From Rhizobium mayense (GTDB lineage Bacteria; Pseudomonadota; Alphaproteobacteria; Rhizobiales; Rhizobiaceae), in the NCBI RefSeq assembly GCF_030272705.1, contig NZ_JARFYM010000001.1, positions 124,001 through 188,000 of the forward strand: DNA of 64,000 nucleotides, given 5' to 3'. Under the pieces are notes generated by a model. It was not told where the DNA came from and did not search any database. It was given only the letters and a program-made list of their open reading frames with translations. The number at the start of each line of letters is the position of its first letter. Positions within the stretch are counted from its first letter, which is position 1. The position numbers and the translations under genes were made by a program. Shown in pieces: positions 1-7,021 of this stretch.

Positions 1-91
1 ACCAGATAACCGGCAGGAGATGGCTGGAACGGGTGATGATTGCCTCGCCATCCGGCGTGAGCGACCAGCGCTTCAGGTAGGGCTCAAACAT
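1..91 (-). CDS. Aminoglycoside (streptomycin 6-kinase-like) phosphotransferase, N-terminal fragment
   Basis: Only the first 30 codons lie in the window; the gene runs off the left edge. The ATG is at 89-91 on the minus strand and the peptide begins MFEPYLKRWSLTPDG. From memory this resembles the start of APH(6)/hydroxyurea-phosphotransferase-like proteins of rhizobia, which are kinases that inactivate aminoglycosides. No catalytic motif is visible in so short a piece, so the family call is tentative. A dispersed intergenic repeat begins 10 bp upstream of the ATG and must form its leader or promoter region. Confidence 0.5.
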   Translation of the reverse strand, partial: MFEPYLKRWSLTPDGEAIITRSSHLLPVIW

Positions 92-100
92 GCGGGTACT

Positions 101-206
101 CTAGAGCGGGTCAGCTTTTCAGGGAATCTCAGAACCGCTCAATCTTTATGCTATTTCGCAATCCCGGACGGAAAACCGCTTCGCACTTTTCCTGGAATTG
201 CTCTAG
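101..206. repeat. Dispersed palindromic intergenic repeat, copy A
   Basis: The element begins CTAGAGCGG and ends GGAATTGCTCTAG, so its tips are inverted repeats. The block CCGCTTCGCACTTTTCCTGG near its right end recurs identically in the second copy at 23940-24043. Elements of this size and shape are common between genes in Rhizobium chromosomes. It has no coding capacity of its own and sits directly upstream of the phosphotransferase start codon. Confidence 0.8.
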
Positions 207-214
207 CGGCTATC

Positions 215-250
215 CTCAAAAAGAAAATCCCGCCTTGCAGCGGGATTTTC
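215..250 (-). terminator. Rho-independent terminator of the ene-reductase operon
   Basis: An 11-bp perfect stem (223-233 with 240-250) with a 6-nt loop is followed on the minus strand by a run of T at 222-215. It lies 24 bp past the stop codon of the ene reductase, so it should end the arsR-MFS-reductase transcript. Confidence 0.85.
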
Positions 251-273
251 CATCAGGGTCGAAGCGGTGGGAG

Positions 274-1383
274 TTAAGCCGCTTCGTCCAGGGTCGGATA
301 ATCGGCGTAGCCGTTTTCGCCGCCGCCATAAAGCGTGGCCTGGTCGAGGGCTGCGAGCGGTGCGTTTTCCTTCAGCCGGCGAACGAGATCCGGGTTGGAA
401 ATGAAGGGCTTGCCGAAGGCAACGACGTCGGCCTTGCCGCTGTCGACCGCTTCGATCGCCATTTCGCGACTATAGCCGTTGTTGAGCATCCAGGCAGACT
501 TGCCGCTCGCAGCCTTATAGGCGGCGTGCAGGGCGTCATAGTCGAAGGGCAGGAAGTCACGCGCGCCGCTGGTCTGGCCTTCGACGACGTGAATATAGGC
601 GAGGCCGTACTTGGCCAGACCTTCGATGACATAGGTGAAAAGCGCCTGCGGATGCGGATCACTGGAATCACCTGACGGCGTTACCGGCGAGATGCGGATC
701 GCGGTGCGACCGGCTCCGACCTCCTTGGTCACGGCGTCGACCACCTCGAAGAGGAAGCGGGCGCGGTTTTCGATCGAGCCGCCATACTGGTCGGTGCGAT
801 CGTTGACGCCGGCGCGCAGGAACTGGTCGATGAGATAGCCGTTGGCGCCATGGATTTCGACGCCGTCAAAACCGGCTTCGATCGCGGCGCGGGCGGCCTT
901 GCGGTAGTCCTCGATGATCCCCGGAATTTCGGAGGCGTCAAGAGCGCGAGGTTCCGAGACATCGGTAAAGCCGCCGCTGCCGTCACTGTTTACCAGATAG
1001 GTCTTGGCATTGGCGCGCTTGGAGGTGGAGGAGACGGGCTTGCCACCATTCGGCTGCAGCGTGGTGTGGGAAATACGGCCGACATGCCACATCTGCACGA
1101 CGATCTTGCCGCCATTGGCGTGCACGGCATCGGTCACTTTCTTCCAGCCGTCGAGGGCTTCCTTGCTGTAGAGGCCGGGTACGTCGGCATAGCCCTGGCC
1201 CTGGTGGGTGATGGCAGTCGCTTCGGTGATGATGAGGCCGGCGGTGGCGCGCTGGGCATAATATTTGACGTTCAGGTCGTTCGGAATCGCATTCGGAGAG
1301 CGATTACGCGTCAGCGGCGCCATGACGATGCGGTTGGCGAGGGAGATATCGCCAAGTTTCGTCGGTTCGAAGAGTTTGGTCAT
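274..1383 (-). CDS. Old yellow enzyme family ene reductase (NADH:flavin oxidoreductase)
   Basis: This 369-residue protein has the full length of the OYE family, FMN enzymes that reduce activated C=C bonds or nitro groups with NAD(P)H. The N-terminal LANRIVMAPLTRNRS segment is the usual barrel start. The substrate-binding motif HGANGYLIDQF (His178, Asn181, Tyr183) and DQYGGSIENRARF are classic family signatures. It is the last gene of an operon with an MFS exporter (43 bp upstream) and an ArsR regulator, which suggests detoxification of an electrophile such as a quinone, maleimide or nitro compound. The physiological substrate cannot be read from the sequence. It resembles the NemA type. Confidence 0.93.
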   Translation of the reverse strand: MTKLFEPTKLGDISLANRIVMAPLTRNRSPNAIPNDLNVKYYAQRATAGLIITEATAITHQGQGYADVPGLYSKEALDGWKKVTDAVHANGGKIVVQMWHVGRISHTTLQPNGGKPVSSTSKRANAKTYLVNSDGSGGFTDVSEPRALDASEIPGIIEDYRKAARAAIEAGFDGVEIHGANGYLIDQFLRAGVNDRTDQYGGSIENRARFLFEVVDAVTKEVGAGRTAIRISPVTPSGDSSDPHPQALFTYVIEGLAKYGLAYIHVVEGQTSGARDFLPFDYDALHAAYKAASGKSAWMLNNGYSREMAIEAVDSGKADVVAFGKPFISNPDLVRRLKENAPLAALDQATLYGGGENGYADYPTLDEAA

Positions 1384-1426
1384 GGGAGGTCCTTTCTCAG
1401 TATTCGAGTATGATGAGGGAGGGGTC

Positions 1427-2593
1427 TTAGGAGGAGGCGAGGGCGGCGCTTTTCGCTTTGACGGTCGCGAAGGTCAATGCCACGGCGGCAAGGCCGAGCA
1501 GGGCCATGGCAGCACCGGCAAGCGGCACATGCGACAGTGAGAAGCCGGCGTCGATGACGGCACCACCGACCCAGGCGCCGAGCGCATTGCCGGTATTGAA
1601 GGCACCGATGTTGATCGTCGACACCAGGTTCGGCGCATCCTTGCCGAAACCGACGACGTTGATCTGCAGCGCAGGCACGGCGGCGAAGCTCGCAGCAGCC
1701 CAGAGGAAGAGGGTGATTTCGGCTGGGATGAAGGAATGGCTGGTGATGCTGAAGATGGCGGAGGTCAGCGCGATTGCCGCGAAGACGCCGGCAAGTGTGG
1801 TGCCGAGACGCCAGTCGGCCAGCTTGCCGCCGATGAGATTGCCGATGGTCAAGCCGACGCCGATGAGCAACAGCGTCAAGGTTACCCATTGCGGAGATAC
1901 GCCGGTTACGTCGCGCAGCAGCGGCGCAATATAGGTGAACAGTGCGAACATGGCGGCGGAGAAGAACACCGTCGTCAGCAGCGACAGCCACAGGCCAACA
2001 CCGCGCAACGCGGATATTTCGCGGGCAAGATTGCCCTGACGAACTTCCTCGCCTTTGGGCAGGATAAGCATCAAGCCGGCCAGCGAGGCGACGCCGAGCA
2101 GGGTGACGATCCAGAAGGGCGCGCGCCAACCGAAGGCCTGGCCAAATGCGGTGCCAAGCGGCACACCGAGCACATTGGCAAGCGTCAGGCCAGTGAACAT
2201 CAATGCGACGGCGCGGGCCTTGCGATCGTCGGCAACTAGGCTTGCGGCAACGACCGAGCCGATGCCGAAGAAGGCGCCATGGCAAAGCGCGGTGACGATG
2301 CGAGCAATCATCAGGACCCAATAGCCGGGTGCGATGGCGCAGAGCAGGTTACCGAGTATGAAGAAGCCCATCAGCATGATCAGCGCCGAACGGCGGCGCA
2401 GGTGCGCCGTCGAGACAGCCATGATCGGCGCGCCGATCGCCACGGCCAGCGCGTAGCCAGTGACCAGCCAGCCGGCTTGGGGGATGGTGACGGCGAGATC
2501 GGCGGAAACTTCGGGCAGCAGGCCCATGATGACGAATTCAGTTGTCCCGATGGCAAAGGAGCTCAGTGCCAGGACAAGGAGTGCAAGCGGCAT
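1427..2593 (-). CDS. MFS transporter, DHA1 family drug/sugar efflux type
   Basis: The 388-residue protein has about twelve hydrophobic segments and the N-terminal FAIGTTEFVIMGLLPEVS signature of the AraJ/YdhP/SotB-like DHA1 exporters of the inner membrane. The loop after TM2 (AHLRRRSAL) corresponds to the MFS motif A region. It starts 1 bp after the ArsR stop codon and precedes the ene reductase, so the three genes are almost certainly co-transcribed. Export of a toxic small molecule or its reduced product is the likely role; the substrate is unknown. Confidence 0.9.
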   Translation of the reverse strand: MPLALLVLALSSFAIGTTEFVIMGLLPEVSADLAVTIPQAGWLVTGYALAVAIGAPIMAVSTAHLRRRSALIMLMGFFILGNLLCAIAPGYWVLMIARIVTALCHGAFFGIGSVVAASLVADDRKARAVALMFTGLTLANVLGVPLGTAFGQAFGWRAPFWIVTLLGVASLAGLMLILPKGEEVRQGNLAREISALRGVGLWLSLLTTVFFSAAMFALFTYIAPLLRDVTGVSPQWVTLTLLLIGVGLTIGNLIGGKLADWRLGTTLAGVFAAIALTSAIFSITSHSFIPAEITLFLWAAASFAAVPALQINVVGFGKDAPNLVSTINIGAFNTGNALGAWVGGAVIDAGFSLSHVPLAGAAMALLGLAAVALTFATVKAKSAALASS

Positions 2594-2594
2594 A

Positions 2595-2888
2595 TCAAAG
2601 TTCCTTTTGCAGGGTCGCGAGGAATTCAGCGATGGTTTCCTCGTTACGCTTGTAGAAAATCCATTGGCCGAGGCGCCTGGTGCTCACCAGGCCGGCGCGA
2701 TGCAAAGTGCCAAGATGGGCGGAGACGGTGGACTGCGACAGGCCGCAACGCTCGAACTGACTGGCACAGACGCCCAGCTCCAACGGATGTTCCTGGGTCG
2801 AAAAATGTACCTGCGGATCTTTGAGCTGGTTGAGGATTTCGAGCCTGGCCGGGTGGGCCAATGCCTTCAGTATCTCAGTTTTGTCCAT
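2595..2888 (-). CDS. ArsR/SmtB-family transcriptional regulator
   Basis: The 97-residue protein starting MDKTEILKALAHPARLEIL is a typical small winged-helix repressor, with the recognition region QSTVSAHLGTLHRAGLV at about residues 51-67. An in-frame TTG/ATG extension to 2966 exists, but the ATG at 2888 matches the family length and leaves the palindromic operator at 2904-2947 outside the gene. Cysteines are present (CASQFERCG), but no textbook ELCVCDL metal site is visible, so the inducer may be an electrophile rather than a metal. It heads the regulator-exporter-reductase operon and probably represses it. In S. meliloti an ArsR gene also borders the AbcR sRNA locus, as I recall. Confidence 0.9.
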   Translation of the reverse strand: MDKTEILKALAHPARLEILNQLKDPQVHFSTQEHPLELGVCASQFERCGLSQSTVSAHLGTLHRAGLVSTRRLGQWIFYKRNEETIAEFLATLQKEL

Positions 2889-2903
2889 GGTGTTCACCAG
2901 GTC

Positions 2904-2947
2904 TATATCGAAAAGAGACGATTTATGTATCGTCGATTTTCGATATA
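2904..2947. promoter_or_regulatory. Long inverted-repeat operator upstream of arsR
   Basis: Two symmetric arms share one centre: TATATCGAAAA (2904-2914) with TTTTCGATATA (2937-2947), and GACGAT (2917-2922) with ATCGTC (2929-2934). In total 34 of 44 positions are symmetric. It ends 16 bp before the arsR ATG, a normal place for an autoregulatory ArsR operator. Binding by this ArsR protein is inferred. Confidence 0.8.
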
Positions 2948-3011
2948 TCAAGATGCGCGGCAGCAAATTATTTTATGCAAGGCGCGCCGGCGATGTGCTC
3001 AGAAATTGGGC

Positions 3012-3128
3012 AAAAAAAGAGGGCCACCGGAGTAAACCAGGGCCCTATAGGTGTGAAGGTTAAAAACCTCCAGAGGGGAACAGCTGCTGCGGTGGAACTG
3101 GGAGGAAAAGCCACCATGTGCATCAGCT
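3012..3128 (-). ncRNA. abcR: AbcR-family (alpha-r15) trans-acting small RNA, distal copy
   Basis: A transcript of about 117 nt is predicted on the minus strand. It starts about 7 nt after a -10 box at 3135-3140 and ends in a strong terminator: stem 3020-3046 followed by a run of seven T at 3018-3012. It is a near-copy of the sRNA at 3217-3332. The single-stranded CCTCCCAG motif and the TTCCCCTC segment match the UCCC-type anti-Shine-Dalgarno motifs known for AbcR sRNAs, which act through Hfq to silence ABC-transporter mRNAs. The position between an ArsR and an LsrB gene matches AbcR1/AbcR2 in S. meliloti. Which copy is AbcR1 was not decided. Confidence 0.88.
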
Positions 3129-3134
3129 GTGTGC

Positions 3135-3163
3135 TATATGATGCTAATTTGTGCAGTGCGCAA
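3135..3163 (-). promoter_or_regulatory. Sigma-70 type promoter of the distal AbcR sRNA
   Basis: On the minus strand, TTGCGC (3163-3158) is separated by 17 bp from CATATA (3140-3135). The spacing and position relative to the sRNA 5' end are as expected for a housekeeping promoter, and the sister sRNA has the same arrangement. Confidence 0.65.
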
Positions 3164-3216
3164 TGCTTTTTTGTGCATGGCAGTTATGCGTTTGCTACGT
3201 CGGGTGCAAAAAGGCA

Positions 3217-3332
3217 AAAAAAAGGGCCACCGGTAACAACCAGGGCCCTATAGGTATGAAGGTTAAAAACCTCCAGAGGGGAACAGCCAATGCGGTGGAA
3301 CTGGGAGGAAAAGCCACCAAATGCATCAGCTG
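3217..3332 (-). ncRNA. abcR: AbcR-family (alpha-r15) trans-acting small RNA, proximal copy
   Basis: A minus-strand transcript of about 116 nt is predicted, starting near 3332 and ending at the terminator stem 3223-3249 with its T run (3222-3216). It shares almost the whole sequence with the sRNA 205 bp away, including the CCTCCCAG and CTCTGGAGG segments. The differences lie mainly in the terminator loop and in a short internal stretch (GCATTGGC against GCAGCAGC). Tandem, independently transcribed AbcR copies are known in Rhizobium relatives. The adjacent LsrB/VtlR regulator controls an AbcR copy in Brucella and Agrobacterium, so such control is plausible here. Confidence 0.88.
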
Positions 3333-3338
3333 GCGTGG

Positions 3339-3367
3339 GATATGGTAGCTAAATGGGCAGGCTTCAA
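3339..3367 (-). promoter_or_regulatory. Sigma-70 type promoter of the proximal AbcR sRNA
   Basis: TTGAAG (3367-3362) and CATATC (3344-3339) on the minus strand are spaced 17 bp apart. They lie about 7 bp upstream of the predicted sRNA start, between the sRNA and lsrB, so a regulator site could overlap here. Confidence 0.65.
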
Positions 3368-3455
3368 CTCTATTTTTATGCATATCAGCCATGCGTCATA
3401 CGCGTAGCAGGTGTATCACTGCAAAAAAGACTTGTTTCTCAGAGTCTTAGCTGAC

Positions 3456-4352
3456 TTAGAAGTTCCAGTTTCGAGCTTTTGCAACGATAAAATCCCGAAA
3501 AACCTTTAGTTTGGCGGCATTTTTCATTTCGTCGGGATAGCAGAAATAGGTGTCGAAGGACGGCACGTCGGCGTTGATCGCGAGCTGAATGAGTCCCGGG
3601 TCGCGACCGACAATGTAGTCCGGCAGCACGGCGATGCCGATGCCGAGCAGGCAGGCGCGCTTGATCGAGGTCTGGCTGTTGATCTGCAGATGCGGAGCGC
3701 GCTTGTTGTCCGACGAGCGGCCCGCGATTTCCAGCCAGTTGACGTCAAGCAGATAGTTCGGCGCCGGTTCGCCGAAGCTGATGATGCGGTGATTGTCCAG
3801 ATCCTCCACCGATTGCGGTTCGCCATGTCGGTTGATGTAGGAGGGGGCAGCGTAGACATGCATGTGCACGGTGAAGAGCTTGCGCTGGATCAAATCCGAC
3901 TGTTGCGGCTGGCGGAGGCGGATGGCGCAGTCGGCATGGCGCATGTTCACGTCCAGCTCCTCGTTGTCGAGGATAAGCTGGATCGACATGTCGGGATAAA
4001 GCTGCAGGAACTCCTGGATCTTGTCGGTCAGCCAGCCTTGGCCGAGGCCGACCGTCGTCGTCACGCGCAGCTTGCCGCTCGGCTTGTCGGTCGTCTCGGT
4101 CAATTGCATCTTGACCGTTTCGAGCTTCAAGAGAACGTCATGCGCTGTACGATAAAGCAGTTCGCCCTGTTCGGTCAGGATCAGGCCGCGAGCGTGGCGA
4201 TGAAACAGCTTGATGCCGACATCCTGCTCGAGGGCGCTGACCTGACGGCTGATGGCGGATTGGGACAAATGCAGTTTGTCGGCTGCGTGCGTGAACGATC
4301 CCGCTTCGGCAGCCGCGTGAAAGATACGCAGCTTGTCCCAGTCCAATGGCAT
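3456..4352 (-). CDS. lsrB: LysR-type regulator LsrB/VtlR
   Basis: The 298-residue protein has an N-terminal helix-turn-helix (about residues 18-40, AGSFTHAADKLHLSQSAISR) and a LysR substrate-binding domain. The start at 4352 (MPLDWDKLRIF) has a strong AGGGGA ribosome-binding site 6 nt upstream; an upstream ATG at 4376 would overlap the trxB stop codon. The sequence and the location next to trxB and the AbcR sRNAs identify it as LsrB. In S. meliloti, LsrB responds to redox state through cysteines and activates LPS genes. Cysteines here are at 142, 234 and 271. It is probably translated in one operon with trxB. Confidence 0.9.
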   Translation of the reverse strand: MPLDWDKLRIFHAAAEAGSFTHAADKLHLSQSAISRQVSALEQDVGIKLFHRHARGLILTEQGELLYRTAHDVLLKLETVKMQLTETTDKPSGKLRVTTTVGLGQGWLTDKIQEFLQLYPDMSIQLILDNEELDVNMRHADCAIRLRQPQQSDLIQRKLFTVHMHVYAAPSYINRHGEPQSVEDLDNHRIISFGEPAPNYLLDVNWLEIAGRSSDNKRAPHLQINSQTSIKRACLLGIGIAVLPDYIVGRDPGLIQLAINADVPSFDTYFCYPDEMKNAAKLKVFRDFIVAKARNWNF

Positions 4353-4375
4353 GCCGTTTCCCCTCATCGGCTGCA

Positions 4376-5350
4376 TCACTCCGCAGCCACGGCGACGGGC
4401 ATATGCCCGGTCAGGTAGCGTTCCGCTTCAAGTGCTGCCATGCAGCCCATCCCCGCTGCCGTGATCGCCTGTCGGAACGTATCGTCGGTCACATCGCCGG
4501 CGGCATAGATGCCCTCGACGCTGGTCGCGGTCGAATCCGGTGCGGTCCAGAGATAGCCATTGTCCTTGAGCTTCAGCTTGCCTTTGAAAAGCTCGGTCGC
4601 CGGTGCATGGCCGATTGCGACGAAAACGCCGTCGATCGTCACGTCGGTGACTACGCCGGTGCGGGTGTCGCGCAGGCGCGCGCCGGAAACCGACGGCGGC
4701 ATCGGCGGCTTGGCCGGCGTGCCGGTGATTTCGGCGACTTCGGTATTCCAGAGGACATTGACGTTTGCCTTGGCGAACAGGCGCTCCTGCAGGATTTTTT
4801 CGGCGCGGAACGAATCGCGGCGATGTACGAGGGTAACCGACTTGGCGATGTTGGAGAGATAGAGCGCTTCCTCGACTGCGCTGTTGCCACCACCGACCAC
4901 GATTACATCCTTGTTGCGATAGAAGAAGCCGTCGCAGGTGGCGCAGGCGGAAACGCCGAAGCCCTGGAAATGCTGTTCGCTCTCGATGCCGAGCCACTTG
5001 GCCTTGGCGCCGGTCGCGATGATCAACGTGTCGGCGGTCCAGACCTGGCCGCTATCGGTCCGAGCCACAAAAGGGCGCTGATTGGTGTCGACTTCGGTGA
5101 CGAGATCGTTGACGATCTCGGCGCCAACATGTTGTGCCTGCTGCAGCATTTGCTCCATGAGCCACGGCCCCTGGATCGGATCGGCAAAGCCCGGATAGTT
5201 TTCGACGTCCGTGGTGATCATGAGCTGACCGCCCTGTTCAAGGCCGGCGATCAGAACCGGCTTCAGCATGGCGCGCGCGGCATAAACGGCAGCCGTATAG
5301 CCGGCGGGGCCGGAACCGATGATGAGCACCTTGGTGTGGCGGGCAGGCAT
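4376..5350 (-). CDS. trxB: Thioredoxin reductase
   Basis: The 324-residue flavoprotein transfers electrons from NADPH to thioredoxin in the cytoplasm. It shows the FAD-binding GSGPAGYTAAVYAARA motif (13-28), the redox-active CATC pair (Cys136/Cys139), the NADPH-binding VVGGGNSAVEEAL and the C-terminal FAD motif GIYAAGDVTD. The start at 5350 (MPARHTKVLIIG) follows an AGGA box by 7 nt; a longer in-frame extension to 5452 is not conserved-looking. The lsrB start lies 23 bp past its stop, so redox enzyme and redox regulator are co-transcribed. Confidence 0.97.
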   Translation of the reverse strand: MPARHTKVLIIGSGPAGYTAAVYAARAMLKPVLIAGLEQGGQLMITTDVENYPGFADPIQGPWLMEQMLQQAQHVGAEIVNDLVTEVDTNQRPFVARTDSGQVWTADTLIIATGAKAKWLGIESEQHFQGFGVSACATCDGFFYRNKDVIVVGGGNSAVEEALYLSNIAKSVTLVHRRDSFRAEKILQERLFAKANVNVLWNTEVAEITGTPAKPPMPPSVSGARLRDTRTGVVTDVTIDGVFVAIGHAPATELFKGKLKLKDNGYLWTAPDSTATSVEGIYAAGDVTDDTFRQAITAAGMGCMAALEAERYLTGHMPVAVAAE

Positions 5351-5549
5351 GGTAAGTCCTTTCAATCTCAGCGTTTCGCAAGCGTCGGCTTCAAAATGGG
5401 TAAAGCAGGCGATTTCACGATCCGCCGACCCATTTATGATTGCCTTATGCATTTATTCAAGGGCAGCCTTGCATTACTAACAGGGCAAATCTGCTTTGTG
5501 TAAGATTCGGTTACGCGAGGGAAACTTTCTTGCGTATTTCCCCGCTTTA

Positions 5550-5613
5550 TATAGAAGCTGCCGGTGGGGATTTAAAGAAAGTATAGAAGCTGCCGGTGGG
5601 GAATTAAGGAAAG
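5550..5613 (+). repeat. 32-bp tandem duplication in the lrp leader
   Basis: The unit TATAGAAGCTGCCGGTGGGG plus 12 more bases occurs at 5550-5581 and again at 5582-5613, with 30 of 32 positions identical. The second copy ends in the ribosome-binding site of the Lrp-family gene (AGGAAAG, 10 bp before the GTG), so the duplication also doubled the Shine-Dalgarno-like purine stretch. It may be an operator, a promoter-proximal element or a recent slip duplication. Confidence 0.85.
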
Positions 5614-5622
5614 GCAATAAAA

Positions 5623-6090
5623 GTGCTGCGGGCTGAACTCGACGCCATCGATATCAAGATCTTGCGGGAACTGCAGCGCGACGGTCGCATGACCAATGTC
5701 GAGCTCGCCGATCGTGTCGGCATCTCGGCGCCGCCCTGTCTTCGCAGGGTGCGCAAGCTGGAAGAGGCTGGTGTCATCGAGGGTTATCATGCCATGCTCA
5801 ACAGCCCGAAGCTCGGTTTCGATCTCGTTGCGTTCTGCATGGTCGGTCTTAAGCATCAATCGGAGGCCAATCTGAAAGCTTTTGCCAGTGCGACGGCGGA
5901 GTGGCCGCTTGTGCGCCAGGCATGGATGGTGTCCGGCGACAGCGACTTCCTGCTGCATTGTGTTGCGGAAAACCTCACCCGGTTTCAGGATTTCGTCATC
6001 GAAGTGCTGACAGCGAATGAGCATGTCGATACGGTGCGCACCATGCTGACCATACGGCAGGTGAAGAAACTCGGCCTAGTGGAACTCTGA
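5623..6090 (+). CDS. lrp: Lrp/AsnC-family transcriptional regulator
   Basis: The 155-residue protein has the Lrp layout: an N-terminal helix-turn-helix (residues 27-48, VELADRVGISAPPCLRRVRKL) and a C-terminal RAM effector domain. It uses a GTG start preceded by AGGAAAG. It lies 4 bp before the next gene and begins the rightward LPS-type operon, like lrp3 before lpsCDE in S. meliloti, where LsrB activates the operon. The effector amino acid cannot be told from the sequence. Confidence 0.93.
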   Translation: MLRAELDAIDIKILRELQRDGRMTNVELADRVGISAPPCLRRVRKLEEAGVIEGYHAMLNSPKLGFDLVAFCMVGLKHQSEANLKAFASATAEWPLVRQAWMVSGDSDFLLHCVAENLTRFQDFVIEVLTANEHVDTVRTMLTIRQVKKLGLVEL

Positions 6091-6094
6091 GACG

Positions 6095-7003
6095 ATGGCT
6101 GACCGCCCCTGGCACCGATCACTGATCAAGACCGGCGCGCGCCTGCTGCTTGGCGGTTCGCGCGGCCATGTGCAGGACGGATTTCCAGGACTCAATGTCG
6201 TCCGGAGGAACGGCGCAGGGGAGGTATTTTATCGCCGCACGAAGGTTGCCGAACTCTCTTCCGCAGACCGTTTGCGTAAGCAGTCCAGCGGAATCATCCA
6301 TGTGGTCGGTTCCGGCCCATCGATCCGCGACTGCGATCTGGCCGAACTGGAGAAAGGCAGCGCCATTCTGTTGAATGGCGCCATTGGATTGATCGGCGAG
6401 CAGATCGCCGTGCCACTTGCCATCGCCGTGGAGGACGAGCGTTTCGTCTGGCGGCATTCGGAGATGATGCTGGGCAAGATCAGGTCCGGCACGATTTGCC
6501 TGTTTTCCGTCGCCGTGCTGCGGGCGCTTTCGGAGCTCGACGGCCGCTGGCTCGCGGACAAGACAGTCATTCTGATCGATGACATCCGCAAGCCCTACGG
6601 CGCGCGCCGTCGTTCCGTCGATGACATGAAGCGGCTCGATTTTGTGCGGCTCAATACAACCGGCTCCGCCGGATTTTCCCTTGCGCCGGATCGCGGTGTT
6701 TTCCAAGGCGGCTCGGTCGCGGTGTCGGCGCTGCAGTTCGCGGTTTATTGCTCGCCCAAAACGATCGGCTTCCTCGGCATCGACATTTCCAATGCTGGTG
6801 AACCCCGCTTTTATGAAACCAGCGATGAAACCGCCTTTTCCGGTATCGCGCGGGCTGAAGCTCGCATCCTCGAACATTTTGTTCTGGCAAAGGAAATCGC
6901 CTCGGAGCGAGGCGTGACATTTGTCAACCATTCGCCGGTTTCGGCGCTATTGAAGTATGGATTTGGTTATGATGCCCGATTTGCCGCGGTATCGACGAAC
7001 TGA
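6095..7003 (+). CDS. Putative LPS-core glycosyltransferase-like protein (GSGPS motif)
   Basis: The 302-residue protein has near residues 69-80 the motif IIHVVGSGPSIRDCDL, followed by ILLNGAIGL. Such a glycine-rich start is seen in DUF115/MAF-type and GT29-like proteins that handle nucleotide sugars. The end VNHSPVSALLKYGFGYD also resembles that group. There is no signal peptide. It lies 4 bp after lrp and 18 bp before another glycosyltransferase, in the place where S. meliloti carries lpsC/lpsD, so a role in LPS core or a related glycan is likely. Substrate and reaction are unknown. Confidence 0.7.
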   Translation: MADRPWHRSLIKTGARLLLGGSRGHVQDGFPGLNVVRRNGAGEVFYRRTKVAELSSADRLRKQSSGIIHVVGSGPSIRDCDLAELEKGSAILLNGAIGLIGEQIAVPLAIAVEDERFVWRHSEMMLGKIRSGTICLFSVAVLRALSELDGRWLADKTVILIDDIRKPYGARRRSVDDMKRLDFVRLNTTGSAGFSLAPDRGVFQGGSVAVSALQFAVYCSPKTIGFLGIDISNAGEPRFYETSDETAFSGIARAEARILEHFVLAKEIASERGVTFVNHSPVSALLKYGFGYDARFAAVSTN

Positions 7004-7021
7004 GTTGCAGGGGACGGGCAT

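Noticed and set aside
101..206. Possibility that the intergenic repeats are insertion sequences
   Set aside because: Copies are only about 105 bp, have no transposase frame and no visible target duplication.
4346..5503. 385-codon open frame antisense to trxB
   Set aside because: It is a shadow of trxB without its own start signals.
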